Assembly (NCBI GenBank): GCA_011372105.1
Contig: DRTT01000010.1
Coordinates: forward strand, 1 to 23,505
DNA from: Candidatus Aerophobota bacterium
Lineage (GTDB): Bacteria > Aerophobota > Aerophobia > Aerophobales > B3-G15
Direction of reading: 5' to 3'
DNA length: 23,505 nt
In this document: in pieces, positions 1 to 7,247 of the stretch
Numbering within the stretch: the stretch's first letter is position 1
How the letters are laid out: the number at the start of each line of letters is the position of its first letter
Position numbers and translations under genes: made by a program
Notes under the pieces: generated by a model
The model's database searches: none
Seen by the model: the letters and a program-made list of their open reading frames with translations, nothing else
What the model was told of the DNA's origin: nothing

Positions 1-1338
1 ATGCCTCAAAATATAAAGGAAAATTATCTTGCCGATGGATGGAGGGTTATTGAAATTGATGGACACGACCACCAGCAAATTTATAAAGCCTTGAGAGAGG
101 CGGTAAAAGATAAAGAAAACTGCGTTGCTATCCTTGCCCGAACAGTTATGGGCAAGGGAGTATCTTTCATGGAGAACAAATTTAAATATCATGGACAGCC
201 TCTCTCGGTTGATGAATGCAGGAAAGCTCTTCAGGAGCTGGGTGTTGAAGATGACCTTGAAAAGTACTTCAATTTAAGAAAAACCACCCCTCCTGCTCAA
301 ATTAAAGCAAAAGAGGAAATTCCACCTGAGTTAAACATTGACCCGGGAAAATCCATTGTTTACGGGGCAGGGGAAAAGGTAGCAAATCGCAATGCTTTTG
401 GAAAGGCACTGAAAAGCCTTGGTGAGGTCAACAGGGGTAAGAAAACTCCCATAGCTGTCTTTGACTGTGACCTTCTTGGTTCTGTAAAAACTGATGAATT
501 TGCAAAATCTTTACCTGAATGGTTTTTTGAGGGAGGAATCCAGGAGCACAACACCGCCGCAATTGCCGGTGCTCTCTCAACTCAGGGAGTTGTCGTATTC
601 TTCTCAGATTTTGGCGTATTCGGGGTGGATGAGACTTACAACCAGCACAGATTAAATGACTTAAACCATACCAGTTTAAAACTTGTGTGCACTCACAATG
701 GTATAGATGTGGGGCAGGATGGAAAAACTCACCAGTGTATTGACTATGCTGGTGTGATGAATAACCTTTTTGGCTTCAAAATAATAATTCCGGCAGATGG
801 CAACCAGACAGACAAAATCATAAGATATGTTGCCACCCATCCTGGCAACTTTTTTGTGGGAGTGGGAAGGTCAAAATTGCCCATTATCTTGTCTGAGGAA
901 GGTGTGCCCTTTTTTGGAGAGGGTTATGAATTTGTTTATGGAAAAGCAGAGGTTGTAAGAGAAGGGAAGCTGGCTGTTATTATTTCTGCAGGAACTTTAC
1001 TGCACAGAGCAATCCAGGCCTGGGAGATACTTAAAGAAAAAGGATACAGCGTAAGAGTTGTAAATATGTCCTGCTGGAGTGACCCTGACGCAGAAACTTT
1101 AAAGGAGGCAGCAAAAACCGGGATAATAATAACCTACGAGGACCACAATGTAAAGACAGGGCTTGGAAGTATAGTAGCCAATTTCCTTGCTGAAAACTCC
1201 TTAAACTGTTATTTTCGAAAGCTCGGTGTAAAAAGGTACGCACCTTCTGGTCCTGCTGAAGAACTCTTTAAGGCAGAGGGGCTTGAGGTGGAAAATCTTG
1301 TAGATACTGTGATAGAAGCCATTAAAAAGGCAAATTAG
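1..1338 (+). CDS. tkt: Transketolase, 3' part (cut by window start)
   Basis: Thiamine-diphosphate-dependent transfer of two-carbon ketol units in the non-oxidative pentose phosphate pathway, in the cytoplasm. The 445 visible residues begin inside the N-terminal diphosphate-binding domain: its last part is visible (GWRVIEIDGHD at about 13-23, then GKGVSFMEN at 51-59 and the YHG that follows). The pyrimidine domain comes next, with GIQEHN at 179-184 (E182 in the place of the catalytic Glu), SDFGVFGVDE, and THNGIDVGQDGKTHQ. A C-terminal transketolase domain ends the protein. A full enzyme has more than 600 residues, so the ATG at position 1 is an internal Met and the gene starts upstream. Both halves are on one polypeptide, unlike the split transketolases of some thermophiles. 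The gene is convergent with lipA, 22 bases away. Family assignment is firm; a dihydroxyacetone-synthase-like specificity cannot be excluded. Confidence 0.93.
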   Translation: MPQNIKENYLADGWRVIEIDGHDHQQIYKALREAVKDKENCVAILARTVMGKGVSFMENKFKYHGQPLSVDECRKALQELGVEDDLEKYFNLRKTTPPAQIKAKEEIPPELNIDPGKSIVYGAGEKVANRNAFGKALKSLGEVNRGKKTPIAVFDCDLLGSVKTDEFAKSLPEWFFEGGIQEHNTAAIAGALSTQGVVVFFSDFGVFGVDETYNQHRLNDLNHTSLKLVCTHNGIDVGQDGKTHQCIDYAGVMNNLFGFKIIIPADGNQTDKIIRYVATHPGNFFVGVGRSKLPIILSEEGVPFFGEGYEFVYGKAEVVREGKLAVIISAGTLLHRAIQAWEILKEKGYSVRVVNMSCWSDPDAETLKEAAKTGIIITYEDHNVKTGLGSIVANFLAENSLNCYFRKLGVKRYAPSGPAEELFKAEGLEVENLVDTVIEAIKKAN

Positions 1339-1350
1339 GCTTTTTTGCTT
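1316..1350. terminator. Possible weak bidirectional terminator between tkt and lipA
   Basis: On the plus strand AAGCC (1316-1320) can pair with GGCTT (1338-1342), followed by T residues to 1346. On the minus strand GCAAA/TTTGC (1348-1344 with 1334-1330) can form a 5-bp hairpin followed by a C and five T. The stems are short, so this rests mainly on the convergent gene arrangement. Confidence 0.3.
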
Positions 1351-1360
1351 AAATCTCAAT

Positions 1361-2242
1361 TTACTCGTAAGATGGTAGAGGACTTCTCAAGCTCTTAAGC
1401 CAGTCCTTTGCCATATAAGAGCTTCTCACAAAAGGGGAAGAGGCAACGTAGATAAAACCAAGAGAATAAGCAACCTCCTTATACCAGGAGAAAACCTCAG
1501 GCCTGATAAATTCCTTAACCTCAAGATGCCAGGAGGTGGGTCTTAAGTACTGGCCTATGGTTAAAATATCGCACCCTGCACTTCTCAAATCTTTCATAAC
1601 CTCAACCACCTCATCCCTTTTTTCTCCCAGCCCCACCATCAGGCCTGATTTTGTGTAAACATGAGGGAAAATTTCTTTGGATTCTCTCAAAATACCAATT
1701 GAACGTTTATAATCTGCCTTTGGTCTTACCTGAGGATAAAGTCTTGGAACAGTCTCAAGATTGTGATTTAAAACAAGTGGCTTTTCTTCCAAAACTTTTT
1801 TTAGAGACAAAAGGTCTCCTTTAAAATCTGGCACTAATACTTCCACCAAAGTTTCTCCTCCACACACTTCTTTTATACACCTTATTGTCTTTGCAAACTG
1901 TTCTGCTCCCCCATCAGGAAGATCGTCCCTTGTCACTGAAGTTATGACCACATACCTTAAACCAAGTTTTTTTACAGCCTTTGCAACATTTTCTGGTTCA
2001 TCAGGGTCAGGGGGTAAGGGATTTCCCTTCTTGACTGCACAGAAGCGACAATTTCTGGTGCATATATCTCCCAGAATCATAAAAGTGGCAGTTTTTTTAG
2101 AAAAACATTCGCCAATATTGGGACACCTTGCTTCCTCACAAACAGTGTGCAGGCAAAATGACTTTAAAAGATTGTGCATCCTGTCTATGTTCTCCTGCTC
2201 GGAAGAAGAAAATCTTTTTGTAAGCCAAAAAGGAAGGCTCAT
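1361..2242 (-). CDS. lipA: Lipoyl synthase (radical SAM)
   Basis: Inserts two sulfur atoms into protein-bound octanoyl groups to make the lipoyl cofactor of 2-oxoacid dehydrogenases and the glycine cleavage H protein. The 293 residues show both cluster sites: the auxiliary 4Fe-4S set C35/C40/C46 (CEEARCPNIGEC) and the radical-SAM set C61/C65/C68 (CTRNCRFC). The family's C-terminal RSSY is at 273-276, where a Ser ligates the auxiliary cluster in studied LipA proteins. Other family blocks are VVITSVTRDDLPDGGA, HNLETV, KSGLMVGLGE and TIGQYLRPT. Length is normal. The ATG at 2240-2242 is supported by TAAGGAGAAG about 8-17 bases upstream. The gene is transcribed alone from a consensus promoter at 2276-2303. 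No lipB or lplA is visible nearby. Confidence 0.97.
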   Translation of the reverse strand: MSLPFWLTKRFSSSEQENIDRMHNLLKSFCLHTVCEEARCPNIGECFSKKTATFMILGDICTRNCRFCAVKKGNPLPPDPDEPENVAKAVKKLGLRYVVITSVTRDDLPDGGAEQFAKTIRCIKEVCGGETLVEVLVPDFKGDLLSLKKVLEEKPLVLNHNLETVPRLYPQVRPKADYKRSIGILRESKEIFPHVYTKSGLMVGLGEKRDEVVEVMKDLRSAGCDILTIGQYLRPTSWHLEVKEFIRPEVFSWYKEVAYSLGFIYVASSPFVRSSYMAKDWLKSLRSPLPSYE

Positions 2243-2275
2243 ACTTTACTTCTCCTTATCTTTAAATAGCATTTA

Positions 2276-2303
2276 ATTATAGATTACCCTATATCTCTGT
2301 CAA
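2276..2303 (-). promoter_or_regulatory. Promoter for lipA (perfect -35 and -10)
   Basis: Reading the minus strand, TTGACA (2303-2298) is followed by 16 bases and then TATAAT (2281-2276). Both hexamers match the housekeeping sigma consensus exactly. The predicted start near 2269 leaves a leader of about 27 bases containing the lipA ribosome binding site. Confidence 0.8.
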
Positions 2304-2341
2304 ATCACTTGACACGATCACCAGATAGAAGTTCTTGAAAA

Positions 2342-2369
2342 TTGACAACTCCTGTAAATTTAGCATAAT
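2342..2369 (+). promoter_or_regulatory. Promoter for the 2417-3578 unit
   Basis: TTGACA (2342-2347), a 16-base spacer, then CATAAT (2364-2369, five of six matches). The predicted start near 2376 leaves a leader of about 40 bases before the ATG at 2417. It lies back to back with the lipA promoter in the 174-base gene-free region 2243-2416. A second TTGACA at 2309-2314 has no matching -10. Confidence 0.7.
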
Positions 2370-2416
2370 AAAAAGTGAAAGAGGAATTTTTAATTTAACA
2401 ACAAGGTGGGGGGAGG

Positions 2417-2824
2417 ATGATTTACACAGAGGAGTTTTTCAGCGTCAGTTTTGCAGATGAAGAAGAAAAAATAGAGGAAAATCCTGTACCCTATGGCAAA
2501 CCCTGCAGAACAGATATTGAAAGAACAAGGTATGTAGGAATAGCCAGGATAAGGAGACTGGAACCTCAGATTTACAGATTAGAAGGAGTTACCATAATAA
2601 TTTTGCCTGGGAAAGACAAGGTAACAGAGGAGAAAAAAAGAAAAATAACCTCCTACGCCCAGACTTTAGCTGCAAGAAGGTATGCTAAAATCTTAAGAGG
2701 AAATTTTCCCATTGAAATAGACCCAAAAATTTACTTCATGCTTCAGGACGTTGCACTCTGGGTGCCAAGTAAAGGACTTGTCCATAGCATAGAAGAGATA
2801 ATTGAGGATATGCTCTCTTTTTAA
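2417..2824 (+). CDS. Uncharacterised 135-residue protein
   Basis: I do not recognise this family. The protein is soluble-looking, with no signal peptide or membrane segment. It has an acidic N-terminus (DEEEKIEE at 15-22), one Cys (C30, in YGKPCRTDIERTRY) and a strand-rich middle (YVGIARIRRLEPQIYRLEG, then VTIIILPGKDK). A basic helical stretch follows (about 70-94, AQTLAARRYAKILRG), and the end is acidic (IEEIIEDMLSF). The ATG is supported by a strong GGTGGGGGGAGG just upstream, and a promoter precedes it. It is 22 bases upstream of an exported ClpP-like protease and very probably co-transcribed with it. That pairing is the only functional hint: partner, substrate or regulator are all possible. 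The clear promoter, ribosome binding site and coding character make it a real gene. Confidence 0.8.
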   Translation: MIYTEEFFSVSFADEEEKIEENPVPYGKPCRTDIERTRYVGIARIRRLEPQIYRLEGVTIIILPGKDKVTEEKKRKITSYAQTLAARRYAKILRGNFPIEIDPKIYFMLQDVALWVPSKGLVHSIEEIIEDMLSF

Positions 2825-2846
2825 TTTCTGAAAGAAAGGTAAGAAG

Positions 2847-3578
2847 ATGAGGAGAAAAAAGGTAGAGTTTATTTTTTTATTTTTGTTTATCTTTTCTATT
2901 GTGCTTTGCGCAGGATCACTTTTTTCTTACGCAAAGATGCCCGAAATAGAGATAGATAGCTGGGTAAGTATTTCCGGAGAGATAGATAAGGCAAAGGCGG
3001 ATGAGGTAATATTAGCATTGATGAATCTTGATTCCAAACCAGGTTCTGCTCCAATTGGTATAAGAATCTCCTCTGCAGGAGGTTCTTTAACAGCAGTTAT
3101 GGCAATATGTGATGTGATAAAGGCTCTACGCCACCCCGTGGTGACTCTTGCCTTGGGAGAGGCAACCTCTGGTGCTGCTATAATATTAAGTTGTGGTGAC
3201 AAAAGGTATCTTGGAGAACATACAATCGTTATGTTGCACCAGCCCACAGTTGTTTTTGAGGGCTGGAGTTTCAATCTTGAAGAACTTCAGGAATTTTCCC
3301 TTGCTCTCAAAAAAATAGAAAATCAGATGTATCATCTTTTAGCAAAAAATACAGGAAAAACAGAAGAGGAAATAAAACAAGCTCTAAAAAAAGAACTATG
3401 GCTTACTGCAAGGGAGGCAATAGAATTTGGGCTTGCTGATGAAGTCCTGAAAAAGGGAGAATTAGGAATAAAAGTGAGGGAGGAAGATTCCTCTTTAAAG
3501 GAAGAAAAAGAGGAAAAGAAAAAGGAAAAACCAGATGCAAACTTTCCTTCTCCCCCACCCTGCCAGAATTTAAACTGA
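2847..3578 (+). CDS. Exported ClpP-fold serine protease-like protein
   Basis: ClpP/crotonase-fold protein of 243 residues with an N-terminal signal sequence: MRRKKVEF, a hydrophobic core to about residue 27, and possible cleavage after A29. It is therefore predicted to act outside the cytoplasm, not with cytoplasmic ClpX/ClpA. Family marks are the oxyanion glycines SAGGS at 76-80, the nucleophile region GEATSGAA at 104-111 (S108 in the place of catalytic Ser), and MLHQP at 129-133 (H131 in the place of catalytic His). The segment KELWLTAREAIEFGLAD aligns with the region holding the third triad residue, where E183 stands instead of Asp. A charged Lys/Glu-rich tail (about 213-233) ends in a proline-rich FPSPPPCQNLN. 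Cys21 does not sit in a proper lipobox because Leu is at -1. The Ser-His pair suggests activity; true proteolysis is an inference. Confidence 0.85.
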   Translation: MRRKKVEFIFLFLFIFSIVLCAGSLFSYAKMPEIEIDSWVSISGEIDKAKADEVILALMNLDSKPGSAPIGIRISSAGGSLTAVMAICDVIKALRHPVVTLALGEATSGAAIILSCGDKRYLGEHTIVMLHQPTVVFEGWSFNLEELQEFSLALKKIENQMYHLLAKNTGKTEEEIKQALKKELWLTAREAIEFGLADEVLKKGELGIKVREEDSSLKEEKEEKKKEKPDANFPSPPPCQNLN

Positions 3579-3623
3579 AAGTCTACCTTATCAAAAACTT
3601 AGTTTTTTCTTTTTATTTTGAAT

Positions 3624-3651
3624 TTGACATAATATGCAACAAATATATAGT
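3624..3651 (+). promoter_or_regulatory. Promoter for the LysE-type exporter unit
   Basis: TTGACA (3624-3629), a 16-base spacer, then TATAGT (3646-3651, five of six). It lies in the 108-base gap after the ClpP-like gene and about 36 bases before the TTG start at 3687. Confidence 0.65.
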
Positions 3652-3686
3652 TATAACCTAACTTAAAGCGAGAAGGAGAAGGGAGC

Positions 3687-4301
3687 TTGCTTTTTTTTCT
3701 TCTAACTGTCATAGGAATATCGCTTTCAGGTGTGATGATGCCAGGACCTGTATTTGCTGCAACCATCTCCAAAAGTTTTAACTCAAAGTTTGCCGGTTCC
3801 TTTGTCGCCATCGGACACGGGATTGTAGAATTTCCCCTTATGTTTCTCATTTACTTTGGACTCTACAATTTCTTTCAAAACCAATTTGTGAGGATATTCC
3901 TGGGAATTGCAGGAGGGATAGTTCTTATCTACCTGGGAAAGGATATATTTCATCTCAAGTCAGCGGCGAAGGCTTCTTTTCAGGAAAATCCGACCTCAAG
4001 AGCCACTTTAGCAGGAGCTGTTACAAGCCTTTTAAACCCCTATTTTGTCTTGTGGTGGGTTACAGTAGGAACCACCCTCATCATAAAATCTGCAAGTTTT
4101 GGTCTTATAGGATTTTTTCTTTTCGGTGTTGTGCACTGGCTGTGTGATTTTTTCTGGTATTCAACCGTATCCTTTGTAGCTCATCACTCAGGAAAAATAT
4201 GGGGAGAAAAAGCTCAACTTTTGCTAATAGGTGTCTCAAGTCTTCTTTTAATAAGTTTTGGTGTATGGTTTATCGTATCTTCTCTCAGGTGGATAGCATA
4301 A
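3687..4301 (+). CDS. LysE/RhtB-family exporter
   Basis: Inner-membrane protein of the LysE/RhtB amino-acid and metabolite exporter superfamily, 204 residues, about six hydrophobic segments. The family N-terminal signature is visible as SGVMMPGPVFAATISKSF at 13-30 (a PGP motif after the first membrane segment). Further on are GHGIVEF, the LIYLGKDIF loop, and the second-half block SLLNPYFVLWWVTVG. The start is TTG at 3687, chosen because GGAG at 3675-3678 sits 8 bases upstream and no ATG gives a full first helix. The next gene begins 1 base after its stop, so the two are co-transcribed. The exported substrate cannot be read from the sequence. Confidence 0.85.
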   Translation: MLFFLLTVIGISLSGVMMPGPVFAATISKSFNSKFAGSFVAIGHGIVEFPLMFLIYFGLYNFFQNQFVRIFLGIAGGIVLIYLGKDIFHLKSAAKASFQENPTSRATLAGAVTSLLNPYFVLWWVTVGTTLIIKSASFGLIGFFLFGVVHWLCDFFWYSTVSFVAHHSGKIWGEKAQLLLIGVSSLLLISFGVWFIVSSLRWIA

Positions 4302-4302
4302 A

Positions 4303-5286
4303 ATGATGGAATTATCATCTGTAATTCTAATTTTTACAGTTTCCTTTGTTATCCCCTTTGGTGTATTTCCAAAAGCTATAAATCAGTTAAAAAAAGCAGG
4401 AATAGTGGGAAAAGATGTTAACAAGCCCGATGAACCCAGAATTGCCGAAATGGGGGGACTTGTTACAGTTGCAGGATTTTCTGCAGGAGTAATTGTAGCC
4501 GTAGCCCTTAGAACTTTTTCTCATCAGCTTGGAGGTGTAAACCTTATTGACATCTTTGCTATTTTATCCACTGTCCTTTTAATTGCTCTTATAGGAATAA
4601 TAGATGACCTTATGCTTTTACCACAAAGTGTGAAGGCTATAATTCCCATATTTGCATCTTTTCCTCTTGTAGCAATAAAAGCAGGTCACACAGTAATGAA
4701 TATTCCCTTTGTGGGAACGGTAGATTTTGGAATAGTTTACTCTCTAATCCTTGTTCCTCTTGGAATAACAGGGGCAGCTAATGCAGTTAACATGCTCGCT
4801 GGATTTAACGGGCTTGAATTGGGGATGGGAGCAGTAGCTATAGGATGCCTGATGGTAATTGCTTACCTTATAAAATCCACCACCTCTTTCATAGTTCTTG
4901 TTGCAGGATTGGGAGCACTTCTTGCAACTTTAAGGTATAACTGGTATCCTGCAAAAGTGCTTATTGGAGATGTGGGAACCTTAAGTATAGGCTCTATAAT
5001 TGCCTCAGCAGTGATCCTTGGTAACTTCGAACTTGCAGGTGCTGTAATAATTATCCCTTATTTTTTTGACTTTATCCTGAAATTTTTTAACGGTTTCCCT
5101 TCAAAAGGATGGAAGGGAGAGTACAGAGAGGGAAAGCTATACTGCCCCTCTCATGGTCCTGTAAGTCTGTGCCAACTTATCATGAAAATTTCTGGAGGGA
5201 TAAGTGAAAGAAGGCTTGTTTTAACTCTCATCACAGTAGAACTTATTTTTGGACTTCTTGCAATTTTTTTATATTTAAAAATTTAA
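4303..5286 (+). CDS. Archaeal/eukaryotic-type polyprenyl-phosphate GlcNAc-1-P transferase (MraY/WecA/ALG7 superfamily)
   Basis: Polytopic inner-membrane enzyme of 327 residues, predicted to move a sugar-1-phosphate from a UDP-sugar onto a polyprenyl phosphate as the first step of glycan assembly. Superfamily marks are KPDEPRIAEMGG at 41-52, IIDD at 99-102 with the catalytic Asp pair and K111 downstream, and the central NAVNMLAGFNGLE at 160-172. GD at 222-223 follows, and a C-terminal YCPSHGP with HG at 284-285. The central motif matches the NAxNxLAGxNGLE form of eukaryotic ALG7/DPAGT1 and archaeal homologues, not the TDGLDGL form of MraY or the IDGLDGL form of WecA. It follows the exporter gene by 1 base; AGGTGG at 4287-4292 is its likely ribosome binding site. 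Substrate (GlcNAc or another HexNAc) is inferred. Confidence 0.88.
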   Translation: MMELSSVILIFTVSFVIPFGVFPKAINQLKKAGIVGKDVNKPDEPRIAEMGGLVTVAGFSAGVIVAVALRTFSHQLGGVNLIDIFAILSTVLLIALIGIIDDLMLLPQSVKAIIPIFASFPLVAIKAGHTVMNIPFVGTVDFGIVYSLILVPLGITGAANAVNMLAGFNGLELGMGAVAIGCLMVIAYLIKSTTSFIVLVAGLGALLATLRYNWYPAKVLIGDVGTLSIGSIIASAVILGNFELAGAVIIIPYFFDFILKFFNGFPSKGWKGEYREGKLYCPSHGPVSLCQLIMKISGGISERRLVLTLITVELIFGLLAIFLYLKI

Positions 5287-5334
5287 TAAAAACAAACTAC
5301 CCTGTTATCTTATCCTGTTTTTGAGGAGGAAAAG

Positions 5335-5991
5335 ATGCTGGAGGAATTAAAAGAACGTGTTTGCAAACTAAACAAGGAACTTCCAAAAAATAACCTGGTG
5401 AGGACAACAAGTGGCAATGTCAGTGCAAGAGACCCTGAGACAGGATATGTAGTTATCAAGCCAAGTGGAGTGGATTATTCAGAACTTGAGCCTTCTATGA
5501 TGAGCATTGTCGACATGGAGGGTAACATTATAGAAGGGAAACTTAAACCATCCATTGATACAAGAACTCACCTTTACATTTATAAACACAGAAGGGATGT
5601 GAATGGAATAGTTCACACCCATTCAAACTATGCAACAAGTTTTGCTGCTCTTGGAAAGCCTATCCCTGTTTGTCTTATAGCAATAGCCTATGAGTTTGGT
5701 GGAAGAATTCCTGTAGGGGAGTATGTCCCTATAGGAGATGAGGAAATAGGAAGAGAGATCCTTCACTCTATTGGGAATTCCTGTGCTATTCTGATGAAAA
5801 AACACGGAGTATTTACAATAGGGAAAACCCCTGAGATGGCTGTCAGGAAAGCAATAGTCCTGGAGGACATAGCAAAAACTGTTCACCTTGCTTTATTAAA
5901 GGGAGAGGTGGAGGAGATGAAACCTGAGGAAATTGATAAAGTTGTCAAAATATACAGAGAAAAATATGGACAGAAAGAGGTAGAAAAATGA
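5335..5991 (+). CDS. Class II aldolase / ribulose-5-phosphate 4-epimerase-like protein
   Basis: Zinc-dependent sugar-phosphate aldolase/epimerase fold (AraD/FucA family), 218 residues, cytoplasmic. Visible family blocks are TTSGNVSARD at 24-33 and IKPSGVDY at 41-48, which bind phosphate and substrate. KPSIDTRTH follows at 71-79, with D75 where epimerases have Asp and fuculose aldolases Glu. Zinc ligands are H94 and H96 in HTHS and H157 in KKHGVF. C-terminal Y211-G-Q matches the YGQ end of AraD, whose Tyr is catalytic. The block that is HADYFYG in AraD reads AYEFGGR here, so the AraD catalytic Asp appears to be missing; a plain L-ribulose-5-phosphate 4-epimerase is therefore doubtful. The ATG follows GAGGAGGA at 5323-5330. 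It overlaps the dehydratase gene by 4 bases (ATGA, 5988-5991), suggesting a shared pathway. Confidence 0.85.
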   Translation: MLEELKERVCKLNKELPKNNLVRTTSGNVSARDPETGYVVIKPSGVDYSELEPSMMSIVDMEGNIIEGKLKPSIDTRTHLYIYKHRRDVNGIVHTHSNYATSFAALGKPIPVCLIAIAYEFGGRIPVGEYVPIGDEEIGREILHSIGNSCAILMKKHGVFTIGKTPEMAVRKAIVLEDIAKTVHLALLKGEVEEMKPEEIDKVVKIYREKYGQKEVEK

Positions 5992-7247
5992 AAATGACGG
6001 TTGCCGAAAAAATAATCTCAAGTCACTGTAAAAAGGAGGTAAAAGCAGGTGAACTTGTAATTGCGGATGTTGACTTTGCCATAGCACAGGATGGAACAGC
6101 TCCCCTTGCAATTGAGGTTTTTAAAAAAATGGAGCAAGAAAAAGTGCTTTTCCCGAAAAAAATTGCCTTTTTCATAGATCACAGCGCTCCTCCTCCAAAC
6201 AGGGAAATTTCAGCTCTACATAAGTTAATGCGCGATTTCGCAAAAAAACATAAAGTCAAACTTCATGATGTGGGGGAAGGTGTCTGCCATGTGGTTACAA
6301 CAGAAAAAGGTTACGTCAAACCCGGGGACCTTGTTGTGGGAGCAGACTCTCACACCTCAAGCTACGGAGCACTTAACGCATTTGCAACAGGTGTGGGATC
6401 AACTGACCTTGCAGCGGTCATGGCTTCCGGAAAAATATGGCTTAGAGTTCCTGAAAGCATAAAAATTATCCTTACTGGAAAGATACCTGAGGGAGTTTAT
6501 TCCAAAGACATAATACTTTACCTTATGGGGAAAATTACCTCTCGAGGAGCAGTTTACAAATCAATTGAATTTGAAGGAGAAGTGATTGAAGAGCTCTCCA
6601 TGGAAGCAAGATTCACAATATCTAACATGGCTATGGAAATGGGGGCAAAAGCAGGAATTATGAGAGCTGATGAAAAGACAGTGAAATGGCTGGAAGGTAA
6701 AGTAGAAGAAAAAATAACTCCTGTTGTTCCTGATGAGGGAGCATCTTACGACAAAATCTTTGAGTATGATATATCAAATATTTCCCCTCAGGTAGCCTGC
6801 CCTCACAGTGTGGATAATGTCTTTCCTGTTGAAAAGGTGGAAGGAACACCTATCCAGCAGGCTTTTATTGGAACCTGCACCAATGGAAGACTTGAGGACC
6901 TGCAAATAGCAGCTTCAATTTTAAAGGGGAAAAGGGTTCACCCTGATGTAAGGTTAATTGTAGCACCTGCCTCTCGCACGGTTTATCTTGAAGCTTTAAA
7001 GAAGGGGATAATTTCTCAACTTGTAGAGGCAAAAGCTGCCGTGGTAACACCCGGTTGCGGGTGCTGCGTGGGAACACACAACGGAATCCCTGCTGATGGA
7101 GAAAATGTAATTTCCACTGCAAACAGAAATTTTAAAGGAAGAATGGGTAATCCAAACTCCTTTATTTACCTTGCCTCGCCTGCAACAGTTGCAGCTTCCT
7201 GCTTAAACGGAAAAATTACCGATCCAAGGAGATACTTAAATGAGTGA
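5988..7247 (+). CDS. leuC: 3-isopropylmalate dehydratase / homoaconitase large subunit family
   Basis: Large subunit of a two-subunit aconitase-family hydro-lyase that isomerises 2- and 3-hydroxy acids through a 4Fe-4S cluster. The 419 residues carry HDVGEGVCH at 93-101, ADSHTSSYGA at 119-128, and the cluster ligands C297 (IGTCTNGR) and C357/C360 (PGCGCCVGTH). The length fits the shorter archaeal/thermophile-type LeuC (HacA-like) rather than the longer proteobacterial LeuC. The ATG overlaps the aldolase stop by 4 bases and the small-subunit gene starts 8 bases before its stop, so translational coupling is likely. 3-Isopropylmalate, homoaconitate and related substrates such as dimethylmalate cannot be told apart from this subunit. 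No leuA, leuB or homocitrate synthase gene is in the window. Confidence 0.9.
   Translation: MKMTVAEKIISSHCKKEVKAGELVIADVDFAIAQDGTAPLAIEVFKKMEQEKVLFPKKIAFFIDHSAPPPNREISALHKLMRDFAKKHKVKLHDVGEGVCHVVTTEKGYVKPGDLVVGADSHTSSYGALNAFATGVGSTDLAAVMASGKIWLRVPESIKIILTGKIPEGVYSKDIILYLMGKITSRGAVYKSIEFEGEVIEELSMEARFTISNMAMEMGAKAGIMRADEKTVKWLEGKVEEKITPVVPDEGASYDKIFEYDISNISPQVACPHSVDNVFPVEKVEGTPIQQAFIGTCTNGRLEDLQIAASILKGKRVHPDVRLIVAPASRTVYLEALKKGIISQLVEAKAAVVTPGCGCCVGTHNGIPADGENVISTANRNFKGRMGNPNSFIYLASPATVAASCLNGKITDPRRYLNE

Noticed and set aside
1..3. ATG at position 1 as the true start of transketolase
   Set aside because: The reading frame starts in the middle of the N-terminal diphosphate-binding domain and about a third of the enzyme is missing, so this Met is internal and the gene is cut by the window edge.
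2309..2314. Second TTGACA upstream of the 2417 gene
   Set aside because: No acceptable -10 box lies 15-19 bases downstream; the TTGACA at 2342 has one.
2904..2912. Possible lipobox (Cys21) in the exported ClpP-like protein
   Set aside because: The residue before the Cys is Leu, where a lipobox needs Gly, Ala or Ser; cleavage by signal peptidase I near residue 29 fits better.
3594..3610. AAAACTTAGTTTT followed by T-rich DNA as a terminator of the ClpP-like unit
   Set aside because: The palindrome leaves no loop and is all A/T, so a stable hairpin is unlikely; the T-run may be chance.
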